A stretch of DNA of 64,000 nt from Pseudomonas paralcaligenes (lineage in GTDB: Bacteria > Pseudomonadota > Gammaproteobacteria > Pseudomonadales > Pseudomonadaceae): NCBI RefSeq assembly GCF_019655855.1, contig NZ_BPFX01000006.1, forward strand, positions 124,001 to 188,000, written 5' to 3'. Position 1 is the first letter of the stretch. Every line of letters begins with the position of its first letter. The notes under the pieces were generated by a model. The model did no database searches and was not told the origin of the DNA. It worked only from the letters and a program-made list of their open reading frames with translations. Positions 26,584 through 35,382 of this stretch are shown here, in pieces. The translations under genes and the position numbers were made by a program.

Positions 26584-28806
26584 ATGGAAATCAAGGTCAA
26601 CTTTCTCGACAACCTGCGTCTCGAAGCCAAGTTCGATGACTTCACCGTGGTGGCCGACCAGCCCATCCGTTACAAGGGCGATGGCTCGGCACCCGGTCCG
26701 TTCGATTACTTCCTGGCTTCATCGGCGTTGTGTGCCGCCTACTTCGTGAAGTTGTACTGCGAGACCCGCAGCATTCCCACCGACAACATCCGGCTTTCGC
26801 AGAACAACATTGTCGACCCGGAAAACCGCTACAACCAGATCTTCAAGATCCAGGTCGAACTGCCGGCGGATATCTCTGCCAAGGACCGCCAGGGCATCCT
26901 GCGCTCCATCGACCGCTGCACGGTGAAGAAGGTGGTGCAGACCGGTCCCGAGTTCGTGATCGAGGAAGTGGAGAACCTAGATGCCGATGCCCAGGCACTG
27001 CTGATGCCGGGTCCGGCTTCAGCGGAGGGCACCCACATTCTCGGCAAGGACCTGCCACTGGAGCAGACCATCGCCAATATGTCGGGGATCCTGGCGGGCC
27101 TGGGCATGAAGATCGAGATCGCTTCGTGGCGCAATATCGTGCCCAACGTCTGGTCGCTGCATATCCGCGATGCGCATTCGCCGATGTGCTTCACCAACGG
27201 TAAGGGCGCGACCAAGGAAGGCGCCCTGGCGTCGGCGCTGGGCGAGTTCATCGAGCGGCTGAACTGCAACTTCTTCTACAACGATCAGTTCTGGGGCGAG
27301 GACATCGCCAACGCGGACTTCGTGCACTACCCGGACGAACGCTGGTTCGAGCCGGGACCGAAGGACGCGCTGCCGGCTGAAATCCTCGACGAGTACTGCC
27401 TGCAGATCTACAACCCCGACGGCGAACTGCGCGGCTCGCACCTGTACGACACCAACTCCGGCAACACCGCGCGCGGCATCTGCTCGCTGCCGTTCGTGCG
27501 CCAGTCGGATGGCGAGGTGGTGTATTTCCCGTCCAACCTGATCGAGAACCTGTACCTCAGCAATGGCATGAGCGCCGGCAACACTCTGGCCGAAGCGCAG
27601 GTGCAGTGCCTGTCGGAAATCTTCGAGCGCGCGGTCAAGCGCGAAATCCTCGAAGGTGAGCTGGCCCTGCCGGACGTGCCGCAGGAAGTCCTGGCGAAAT
27701 ACCCCGCCATCCTGGCCGGTATCCAGGGGCTGGAAGAACAGGGCTTTCCGGTGCTGGTGAAGGATGCCTCGCTGGGCGGGGAGTTCCCGGTGATGTGCGT
27801 CACCCTGATGAACCCGCGTACCGGCGGCGTGTTCGCCTCGTTCGGCGCGCATCCGAGCCTCGATGTGGCCCTGGAGCGCAGCCTCACCGAACTGCTCCAG
27901 GGGCGCAGCTTCGAAGGCCTGAACGACCTGCCCCAGCCGACCTTCGAAAGCCACGCGCTGACAGAGCCGAACAACTTCGTCGAGCACTTCATCGACTCCA
28001 GCGGCGTGGTGTCCTGGCGTTTCTTCAGTGCCAGGGCCGATTTCGAGTTCGTCGAGTGGGACTTCTCCGGCCAGGGCGGCTCCAGCGAAAGAGAAAGCTC
28101 CAACGCCGAGGAAGCCGCGACCCTGTTCGGCATTCTCGAAGCCATGGGCAAGGAAGCGTACATGGCGGTGTACGAGCATCTGGGCGCGACCGCCTGCCGC
28201 ATCCTGGTGCCGGGTTACTCGGAAATCTATCCGGTGGACGATCTGATCTGGGACAACACCAACAAGGCGCTGCAGTTCCGCGAGGACATCCTCAACCTGC
28301 ATCGCCTGGACGACCGCAAACTCAAGGCCCTGCTCAAACGCCTGGATAACTGCGAGGTGGATGACTACACCGACATCACCACCCTGATCGGTATCGAATT
28401 CGACGACAACACGGTCTGGGGCCAGCTGACGATCCTGGAGCTGAAGCTGCTGATCCAGCTCGCCCTGAAGAAGTTCGAAGACGCCAAGGAGCTGGTGGAG
28501 GCCTTCCTGCAGTACAACGACAACACGGTCGAGCGTGGCCTGTTCTATCAGGCCCTGAACGTGGTGCTGGAAGTGGTGCTGGACGACGAGCTGGAACTGG
28601 GCGACTACGAGGCCAACTTCCGCCGGATGTTCGGCAACCCGCGGATGGATGCGGCGCTGGGGTCGGTGGACGGCAGCGTGCGCTTCTTCGGCCTGACGCC
28701 TACCAGCATGCAGCTGGAGGGCCTCGACCGGCACCTGCGCCTGATCGACAGCTACAAGAAGCTGCACAGGGCACGGGCCAGCGTGGCGGCCGCCTCCAGT
28801 CGATAG
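26584..28806 (+). CDS. OsmC-YcaO domain fusion protein
   Basis: A 740-residue fusion. Residues 1-130 are OsmC-like, with cysteines Cys50 (SSALCAAYF) and Cys112 (DRCTVKK) at the two positions used by OsmC/Ohr peroxidases. Residues about 150-600 are a YcaO domain; FTNGKGATKEGAL and SALGEFIERL form part of the ATP site of this cyclodehydratase-like fold. The C-terminal 130 residues are helical, as in E. coli YcaO. E. coli YcaO (586 residues) has been linked to RimO-dependent methylthiolation of ribosomal protein S12; no peptide substrate or natural-product gene is visible nearby. Codon use has more variation at third positions than its neighbours. A palindrome follows the stop. Confidence 0.9.
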   Translation: MEIKVNFLDNLRLEAKFDDFTVVADQPIRYKGDGSAPGPFDYFLASSALCAAYFVKLYCETRSIPTDNIRLSQNNIVDPENRYNQIFKIQVELPADISAKDRQGILRSIDRCTVKKVVQTGPEFVIEEVENLDADAQALLMPGPASAEGTHILGKDLPLEQTIANMSGILAGLGMKIEIASWRNIVPNVWSLHIRDAHSPMCFTNGKGATKEGALASALGEFIERLNCNFFYNDQFWGEDIANADFVHYPDERWFEPGPKDALPAEILDEYCLQIYNPDGELRGSHLYDTNSGNTARGICSLPFVRQSDGEVVYFPSNLIENLYLSNGMSAGNTLAEAQVQCLSEIFERAVKREILEGELALPDVPQEVLAKYPAILAGIQGLEEQGFPVLVKDASLGGEFPVMCVTLMNPRTGGVFASFGAHPSLDVALERSLTELLQGRSFEGLNDLPQPTFESHALTEPNNFVEHFIDSSGVVSWRFFSARADFEFVEWDFSGQGGSSERESSNAEEAATLFGILEAMGKEAYMAVYEHLGATACRILVPGYSEIYPVDDLIWDNTNKALQFREDILNLHRLDDRKLKALLKRLDNCEVDDYTDITTLIGIEFDDNTVWGQLTILELKLLIQLALKKFEDAKELVEAFLQYNDNTVERGLFYQALNVVLEVVLDDELELGDYEANFRRMFGNPRMDAALGSVDGSVRFFGLTPTSMQLEGLDRHLRLIDSYKKLHRARASVAAASSR

Positions 28807-28816
28807 CGCCAGCCTC

Positions 28817-28837
28817 GGAAGCACCCCAGGTGCTTCC
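28817..28837. other. Perfect 9-bp hairpin between convergent genes
   Basis: GGAAGCACC / GGTGCTTCC with a 3-base loop starts 11 bases after the OsmC-YcaO stop. There is no clear U-tract on either strand; it may act as a weak bidirectional terminator. Confidence 0.45.
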
Positions 28838-28894
28838 GCTAGTCGAATCCCGCCACTACCAGCGCCGCCACGCGCGCCCTCCTCCGTTCGCCAC

Positions 28895-29968
28895 TCAGTC
28901 AGCAGGTGGCGGCGAGTCGTAGATGACGGACTGCTTGTAGAAGTCGTGGGCATGGCGCAGCAGCACCATGACCACCGCAGCCACCGGCAGCGCCAGCAGG
29001 ACCCCGGTGAAGCCGAACAGCTGGCCGCCGGCAAGGATGGCGAAGATCACCGCCACGGGATGCAGACCGATGCGATCGCCGACCAGCATCGGTGTCAGCA
29101 CTGTGCCTTCCAGCAACTGGCCGATACCGAACACCACCACGATGCCGATCAGCGGGTACAGGTCGAAGCCCGCGTACTGGAACAGCGCCGCAACCACGGC
29201 GGCGCCGAAGCCGACGATGAAACCCATGTAGGGGACGATGCTGGCCAGCCCCGCGAGCAGGCCGATCAGCAGCCCCAACTCCAGGCCGATGATCATCAGG
29301 CCGACCGAATAGATGGTGGCCAGCGCCAGCATCACCAGCAGCTGGCCGCGCATGAACGCCCCCAGCACCTCGTGACACTCGCCGACCAGGCTCACGACCA
29401 GCCCCTCGCGGGAACGGGGCAGCAGGTTGCGCAGCTTCTCCATCATCAGGTCCCAGTCGCGCAGCAGGTAGAAGGCCACCACCGGGATCAGGAACAGGTT
29501 GCCCAGCCAGCCGAGCAGCGCCAGGCTGGACGCGGTGGCATGGGCCAGCAGGCCGCCGACGATGTCGGTGGTCTTGCCCAGGTGCCCGGACAGCGCCTGC
29601 TTGATCTGGTCGAAGCGCCAGAAGCCCTCGGCCAGGCCGAGCTGCGACTGGACCCAGGGCAGCGCCTGGTGCTGGGCCCAGTCGAGGCCCTGGGGCGCCA
29701 GCTCGTAGAGGTGCACCAGCTGGCGACCGAGCATGGGGATCAGCACCAGCAGCATGATCAGCAGCAACAGGCTGAACAGGCCGAAGACGATGACCACACC
29801 CAGCGTGCGCGACAGGCCCCGGCGTTCCAGGCGGTCCACCAGCGGGTCGCCCATGTAGGCCAGCAGCATCGCCACCAGGAAGGGGGAAAGGATGGGGGTG
29901 AGCAGGTAGATCAGCCAGCCGCACAGGAACAGTCCTGCCAGCCACATCCAGCGCCGCGAATCGGTCAT
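28895..29968 (-). CDS. AI-2E / PerM-family inner-membrane permease
   Basis: A 357-residue membrane protein with about seven to eight hydrophobic segments: an N-terminal LFLCGWLIYLLTPILSPFLV pair, LLLLIMLLVLIPML, and a C-terminal set with GLASIVPYMGFIVGFGAA and GQLLEGTVLTPMLVG. The last two are the family signatures. Members export autoinducer-2 or act as Na+/H+ antiporters, and this one cannot be assigned. The ATG at 29966-29968 begins MTDSRRWMWL; the longer open frame upstream is Arg/Gly-rich and rejected. It follows the DUF2066 gene after 95 bases, as in P. aeruginosa, where hda comes next; hda is not here. Confidence 0.92.
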   Translation of the reverse strand: MTDSRRWMWLAGLFLCGWLIYLLTPILSPFLVAMLLAYMGDPLVDRLERRGLSRTLGVVIVFGLFSLLLLIMLLVLIPMLGRQLVHLYELAPQGLDWAQHQALPWVQSQLGLAEGFWRFDQIKQALSGHLGKTTDIVGGLLAHATASSLALLGWLGNLFLIPVVAFYLLRDWDLMMEKLRNLLPRSREGLVVSLVGECHEVLGAFMRGQLLVMLALATIYSVGLMIIGLELGLLIGLLAGLASIVPYMGFIVGFGAAVVAALFQYAGFDLYPLIGIVVVFGIGQLLEGTVLTPMLVGDRIGLHPVAVIFAILAGGQLFGFTGVLLALPVAAVVMVLLRHAHDFYKQSVIYDSPPPAD

Positions 29969-30063
29969 CTCAGGCACTCCGCCTCGTTGATGGAATCTGC
30001 GAGCCCGGTCGCCGGGCATCGAACATTTGCCGCATGTCTGTCCTTGAACGGCCGGCTCGCCGG

Positions 30064-31089
30064 CTACCAGCCGAACCGCATCAGGTTGGTCGGGGCCGGC
30101 GTGGGCGCGGCCTGGGGATCGGCGCCGGCATCCACCGGCTCGGCCTCGGCCGCCAGCTCGCGCAGGCCGGCCAGCCCCAGCTGGGCACGCAGCTGATCGG
30201 CGCTGGCGTTGACCTGCCACTCCATCCGGTCGCCCCTGATCCGCAGCAGGCGCGCGGAGAACGGCTCGAGCATGCGCTCGATCTCAGCATAGCGGCGCAG
30301 GTCGGCGCCCTGGATTTCCACGGTGATGGCGCTGGCCGCGCCGGGCTTGACCAGGAAGCGCGGCGCCAGGCGCTCGCTCACGGCCAGCAGCACGGCGTCG
30401 GCCACAGCCTTCTGATCAGCGGCCTGGACGCTGCCCTGCTCGCGGCTGTCGCCCAGCCACAGGTGCCACTGCGCCTGCCACTGGCCATCTTCCTCACGGG
30501 CCTGGACGGCCAACAGCGCGTCAGCGCCGTAGCGCTCCGAGGCCGGTTGCAGGGCGTCCGGCTGGTTGGCGCCGAGGTTTTCCGGGGTGGCGACCAGTTG
30601 CTCCTGCAGATCGGCCAGGGGCAGGCGCAGGGGCAGGCCACGGTGCTGGGCCGCCTGGCGCAGCGGCGTGGACGCCTCCTGGCCGTCGCCGACCAGGTTC
30701 GCGCCCTCTCCGCTGCTGTTCAGCCACCAGGCCAGGATCGACGGGCGGTTGGCGCCCCACAGCGGCAGGCCGGCCTGGCGCAGCTTGTTCTCGGTGGTCA
30801 GCGGGTCGAAGTCCACCACCAGGCTGTCGCCCTCGTAGACGTACTGGCTGACCAGTTGCTGCGGGTCCTTGCGCACGCCTTCCAGGCCGGCGCTCTGCAC
30901 CGCGCCGGCGTCGCCGGTCAGGCGCAGCACCAAGGTCTCCAGCGCGCGGTTGAGCGCGGCGCTGCGCTCCTCCGGCTGCTGGCTGGCGACCGGCTCGCGT
31001 ACCTGGTAGAGGCCGCTGACCGGTTCGGCCAGGGCCGGCAGGCCGGGCAGCGAAAGGCAGAGGGCGAAGAGGCGGGCGGACAGGCGCAT
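30064..31089 (-). CDS. DUF2066 secreted protein
   Basis: A 341-residue protein with a signal peptide (LFALCLSLPGLPALA, cleavage near residue 21). The mature part contains the DUF2066 pattern: GLYQVREPV, LNRALETLVLRLTGD, VSQYVYEG and LVVDFDP, then LPLWGANRPSILAWW. A Pro/Ala-rich tail (DPQAAPTPAPTN) ends the protein. Function is unknown; periplasmic location is inferred from the signal. It is divergent from purM, a conserved arrangement in pseudomonads. Confidence 0.9.
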   Translation of the reverse strand: MRLSARLFALCLSLPGLPALAEPVSGLYQVREPVASQQPEERSAALNRALETLVLRLTGDAGAVQSAGLEGVRKDPQQLVSQYVYEGDSLVVDFDPLTTENKLRQAGLPLWGANRPSILAWWLNSSGEGANLVGDGQEASTPLRQAAQHRGLPLRLPLADLQEQLVATPENLGANQPDALQPASERYGADALLAVQAREEDGQWQAQWHLWLGDSREQGSVQAADQKAVADAVLLAVSERLAPRFLVKPGAASAITVEIQGADLRRYAEIERMLEPFSARLLRIRGDRMEWQVNASADQLRAQLGLAGLRELAAEAEPVDAGADPQAAPTPAPTNLMRFGW

Positions 31090-31206
31090 CGATAGGTTCC
31101 CGGTTCGGAAGGACGTGCCGGCGCGGCACGCGAAGGGCTATACCTTAAACAGCCGCCTGTCCCCCGGCAACCGTCGCGCCCGGTGGCCGCTGGCGGGCAA
31201 GCCTGA

Positions 31207-31212
31207 TAAAAT
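31207..31212 (+). promoter_or_regulatory. Possible -10 element of purM
   Basis: TGATAAAAT contains a TAAAAT hexamer 73 bases before the purM ATG, in the divergent gap. No strong -35 is seen at the usual distance and I do not recognise a PurR box. Confidence 0.3.
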
Positions 31213-31284
31213 CGCGCGCCTTCGCGGACCGGTCCGGCAGGCCGGTCGCCCACTGCATTTCCCCCTTTTCAAAGGCCTGATCCC

Positions 31285-32342
<1,058 letters not shown>

Positions 32343-32343
<1 letters not shown>

Positions 32344-32990
32344 TGGCCGACTGCAATGTCGTGGTGCTGATCTCGGGGTCCGGCAGCAACCTGCAGGCCC
32401 TGATCGACAGCATCGCCAGCGAGGGGATACCGGCCCGCATCGCCGCGGTGATCTCCAACCGCGCCGACGCCTACGGCCTGGTCCGCGCGCAGAACGCCGG
32501 CATTCCCACCCGAGTGCTGGACCACAAGCAGTTCGACGGCCGCGAGGCCTTCGACGCCGCGCTGGTCGAGGCCATCGACGGCTTCGATCCGCAACTGGTG
32601 GTGCTGGCCGGTTTCATGCGCATCCTCACCGGCGGCTTCGTGCGCCACTACGAGGGCCGCCTGTTGAACATCCACCCCTCGCTGCTGCCGAAGTACAAGG
32701 GCCTGCACACCCACCAGCGTGCGCTGGAGGCCGGCGACGCCGAGCACGGCTGCAGCGTGCACTTCGTCACCGAGGAACTCGATGGTGGCCCTCTGGTCGT
32801 ACAGGCGGTGGTGCCGGTAGAGTCTGGCGACACGCCGGAAAGCCTGGCCCAGCGCGTACATGCCGAGGAGCACCGCATCTATCCGCTGGCGATGCGCTGG
32901 TTCGCCGAAGGGCGCCTGCGACTGGGCGCCACCGGGGCGCGACTGGACGGCGAGGAACTGCCGGCCACCGGATACCTGATCCGCACATAG
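32343..32990 (+). CDS. purN: Phosphoribosylglycinamide formyltransferase
   Basis: Transfers a formyl group from 10-formyl-THF to GAR. It has 215 residues with VVLISGSGSNLQALID at the start, the catalytic NIHPSLLPKYKG segment (Asn and His), and the Asp in TEELDGGPLV. The ATG overlaps the purM stop by one base. It lies 8 bases before the DUF3108 gene. Confidence 0.97.
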
Positions 32991-32998
32991 GAGATTAC

Positions 32999-33715
32999 AT
33001 GTCCCGCATTCTGCTGACGCTGCTCGCTCTCCTGGCCCTGCCGGCGCAGGCCCTGGAGCTCAAGCCCTTCTCCGCCAGCTACACCGCCGACTGGAAGCAG
33101 GTGCCCATCAGCGGCACCGCCGGCCGCAGCCTCAAGGCGCTGGACAAGGACCGCTGGGAGCTGAACTTCGAGGCGTCGATGCTGGTGGCCAGCCTCACCG
33201 AGAGCAGCACCCTGCGCATGGAGAACGACGAGTTCCTGCCGCTGACCTACCGCTTCGACCGCAGCGGCCTGGGCAAGGCCAAGCAGATCGAGCTGGACTT
33301 CGACTGGACCCAGAAGCAGGTGCTGGGCAACGACCGCGGCGACCCCGTGCGTTTCCCGCTCAATCGCGGCATCCAGGACAAGTCGACCTACCAGCTGGTG
33401 CTGCAGCACGACGTCGCCGCCGGCAAGCAGAGCATGAGCTACCAGGTGATCGACGGCGACGAGATCGAGACCTACGACTTCCGCGTGCTGGGCCCGGAGC
33501 GCGTGCGGACCAAGGCCGGCCTGATCGACGCGATCAAGGTCGAGCGCGTGCGCGACCCGACCCAGAGCAGCCGCAAGACCGTGCTGTGGTTCGCCAAGGA
33601 CTGGGACTACCTGCTGGTGCGCCTGCACCAGGTCGAGAAGGACGGCAAGGAATACCAGATCATGCTCAAGGACGGCACCGTCGGCGACCGCACCGTCAAG
33701 GGCATCGCCGAGTAA
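32999..33715 (+). CDS. DUF3108 periplasmic protein
   Basis: A 238-residue protein with a signal peptide (LLTLLALLALPAQA, cleavage near residue 18) and the DUF3108 pattern: FSASYTADWKQVPISGTAGR near the start, YRFDRSG, LVLQHDVAAG and VLWFAKDWDYLLVRL. Function unknown. It lies 8 bases after purN with a GGAG site before the ATG and ends at a good terminator, so purM-purN-DUF3108 is one transcription unit. Confidence 0.9.
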   Translation: MSRILLTLLALLALPAQALELKPFSASYTADWKQVPISGTAGRSLKALDKDRWELNFEASMLVASLTESSTLRMENDEFLPLTYRFDRSGLGKAKQIELDFDWTQKQVLGNDRGDPVRFPLNRGIQDKSTYQLVLQHDVAAGKQSMSYQVIDGDEIETYDFRVLGPERVRTKAGLIDAIKVERVRDPTQSSRKTVLWFAKDWDYLLVRLHQVEKDGKEYQIMLKDGTVGDRTVKGIAE

Positions 33716-33734
33716 CGCCGAACGCTCTGCGCAG

Positions 33735-33768
33735 ACACCGCGACTCCCCCTGGGATCGCGGTGTTTTT
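33735..33768 (+). terminator. Intrinsic terminator of the purMN-DUF3108 unit
   Basis: ACACCGCGA / TCGCGGTGT stem with a 12-base loop, followed by four T residues. Confidence 0.88.
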
Positions 33769-33799
33769 GTTTGTCGGTCTCGCGGCCGCCGCACTGGGC

Positions 33800-33844
33800 G
33801 GTGCGCACGGCGCACCCTACGGGTAGTCCGGATGCAATCCGGGC
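33800..33844. repeat. GTGCGCACGGCGCACC and GTAGTCCGGATG repeats
   Basis: GGTGCGCACGGCGCACCCTA (33800-33819) is a palindrome with CCCTAC tail, shared with two copies at 52688-52741. Next to it, from 33823, is a hairpin of the GTAGCCCGGATG type also seen at 21921. Confidence 0.65.
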
Positions 33845-33848
33845 AGGA

Positions 33849-34388
33849 CTACCACATCAGGTCGTCCGGCACCTGGTAGGCGGCGTACGGGTCGTCGGCA
33901 TCCGGTGCCTCGGTCTGGATGTTGAGCAGCAGCACACGGGCCGGGTCGCGTTCCTGGATCTTCAGCGCGGCCTCGCGCGGGATGATCTCGTAGCCGCCGC
34001 CGTGGCGGACGATGGCGAGGGAACCGCGGCTGAGCTTGTCGCGCATCAGGTTGTTGACCGCAATGCGCTTGACCTTCTTTTCATCGACGAAGTTGTAGTA
34101 GTCCTCGCCGTTCAGCTTGGGCAGGCGGCTGGTCTCGATCAGTTGCTTGATCTGCGCGGTGATGGCCTTGCGTTCGGCCTTCTCCTGCTGCTGGCGATTC
34201 AGCTCCTGGTCCTTGGCGGCCTTCTCGGCCTTGGCCTGCAGGGCGGCCTGCCGCTGCGAGTCGTCCACCTCGACCTGGTTCTTCTTCTCCAGGCGCTGCT
34301 GCTTCTGTTTCTGCTTGGTGGCCTGCTTGGCCTGCTTTTCGTTGACCAGACCGGCTTTCAGCAGTTGGTCACGGAGGGAAAGGCTCAT
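33849..34388 (-). CDS. DUF2058 protein (YaiL-like)
   Basis: A 179-residue, strongly charged protein. Residues about 15-75 form a Lys/Gln-rich coiled coil (KQATKQKQKQQRLEKKNQ), and the C-terminal domain carries the DUF2058 features LNGEDYYNFVDEKKVKRI, AIVRHGGGYEIIP and PYAAYQVPDDLMW. It is a nucleoprotein- or RNA-associated family by composition, but no function is proven. It lies 19 bases after mazG on the same strand. Confidence 0.9.
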   Translation of the reverse strand: MSLSLRDQLLKAGLVNEKQAKQATKQKQKQQRLEKKNQVEVDDSQRQAALQAKAEKAAKDQELNRQQQEKAERKAITAQIKQLIETSRLPKLNGEDYYNFVDEKKVKRIAVNNLMRDKLSRGSLAIVRHGGGYEIIPREAALKIQERDPARVLLLNIQTEAPDADDPYAAYQVPDDLMW

Positions 34389-34407
34389 GGGTACTCGCTC
34401 TCGATCA

Positions 34408-35247
34408 TCAGCAGCCGGGCGGCTGCTTTTCCAGCTTCTTGGCTTCGCCCCAGAGGGCATCCATTTCTTCCAGGCTGCAATTCTCGATGGGCCGGCCGGT
34501 ATCGCGCAATGCCTGTTCGATGTAGTGGAAGCGCCGCTCGAACTTGTTGTTGGCCGCACGCAACGCGGTCTCCGGGTCGACCTTGAGGTGCCGCGCCAGG
34601 TTGACCGCGACGAACAGCAGGTCGCCGACCTCCTCGGCGATGGCCTCGGCGTCGTTCTCGCTCATGGCCTCCAGCACTTCGTCCAGTTCCTCGCGCAGCT
34701 TGTCCACCACCGGCAGCGCCTCGGGCCAGTCGAAGCCGACCTGGGCCGCGCGCTTCTGCAGCTTGGCCGCGCGGCTCAGGGCAGGCAGCGCCTGCGGCAC
34801 GTCATCGAGCAGTGAAAGCTGCTCCGGCGCCGCGGCCTTCTCGGCGCGCTCCTCAGCCTTGATCTCTTCCCAGCGCTGCTTGATCGCCGCCTCTTCCAGG
34901 CGGGCCATGTCCGGGGCACCGTACAGGTCGCCATCGGGGAACACGTGGGGATGGCGGCGCACCAGCTTGCGGGTGATGCCATCGACCACGGCGGCGAATT
35001 CGAAGCGGCCCTCCTCCTTCGCCAGCTGGCTGTAGTAGACGACCTGGAACAGCAGGTCGCCCAGCTCGCCGGGCAAATGGTCGAAGTCGCCGCGCTCGAT
35101 GGCGTCGGCCACCTCGTAGGCCTCTTCCAGGGTATGCGGAACGATGGTCGCGTAGCTCTGCTTGAGGTCCCACGGGCAGCCATGCCGCGGGTCGCGCAGG
35201 CGGGCCATCAGGTGCAGCAGGTCGTCGAGGGAGTAGCTGTCTTGCAT
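34408..35247 (-). CDS. mazG: Nucleoside triphosphate pyrophosphohydrolase MazG
   Basis: Hydrolyses (d)NTPs to NMP and PPi; in E. coli it limits ppGpp-linked stress responses. It has 279 residues with two MazG folds. The first has HTLEEAYEVADAIE and GELGDLLFQVVY, the second KLREELDEVLEAM and EEVGDLLFVAVN, each supplying the Mg-binding ExxE and ExxD sets. CPWDLKQSYATI is the usual N-terminal signature. It is encoded beside relA, as in E. coli and P. aeruginosa. Confidence 0.96.
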   Translation of the reverse strand: MQDSYSLDDLLHLMARLRDPRHGCPWDLKQSYATIVPHTLEEAYEVADAIERGDFDHLPGELGDLLFQVVYYSQLAKEEGRFEFAAVVDGITRKLVRRHPHVFPDGDLYGAPDMARLEEAAIKQRWEEIKAEERAEKAAAPEQLSLLDDVPQALPALSRAAKLQKRAAQVGFDWPEALPVVDKLREELDEVLEAMSENDAEAIAEEVGDLLFVAVNLARHLKVDPETALRAANNKFERRFHYIEQALRDTGRPIENCSLEEMDALWGEAKKLEKQPPGC

Positions 35248-35275
35248 GGGTCAGTCTCTAGGATTGGGCCACACA

Positions 35276-35381
35276 CTCCCCTCTCCCGCCGGGAGAGGGG
35301 CCGGGGGTGAGGGATTTCCAGGCAGCTCCGAGTCGCCTGCGACACCCTCACCCCAACCCTCTCCCGGAGGGAGAGGGAGTG
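35276..35381. repeat. CTCTCCC-type inverted repeat pair between relA and mazG
   Basis: Two units, 35276-35314 and 35344-35381, each with CCTCTCCC facing GGGAGAGG; their GGGGGTGAGGG and CCCTCACCCC tails point toward each other across about 30 bases. Same family as at 7.4 and 16.9 kb. It fills the 135-base relA-mazG gap. Confidence 0.75.
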
Positions 35382-35382
35382 C

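Noticed and set aside
28946..30196. A 416-codon plus-strand frame opposite the AI-2E permease gene
   Set aside because: Gln/His-rich shadow of a membrane-protein gene; no ribosome binding site or motif.
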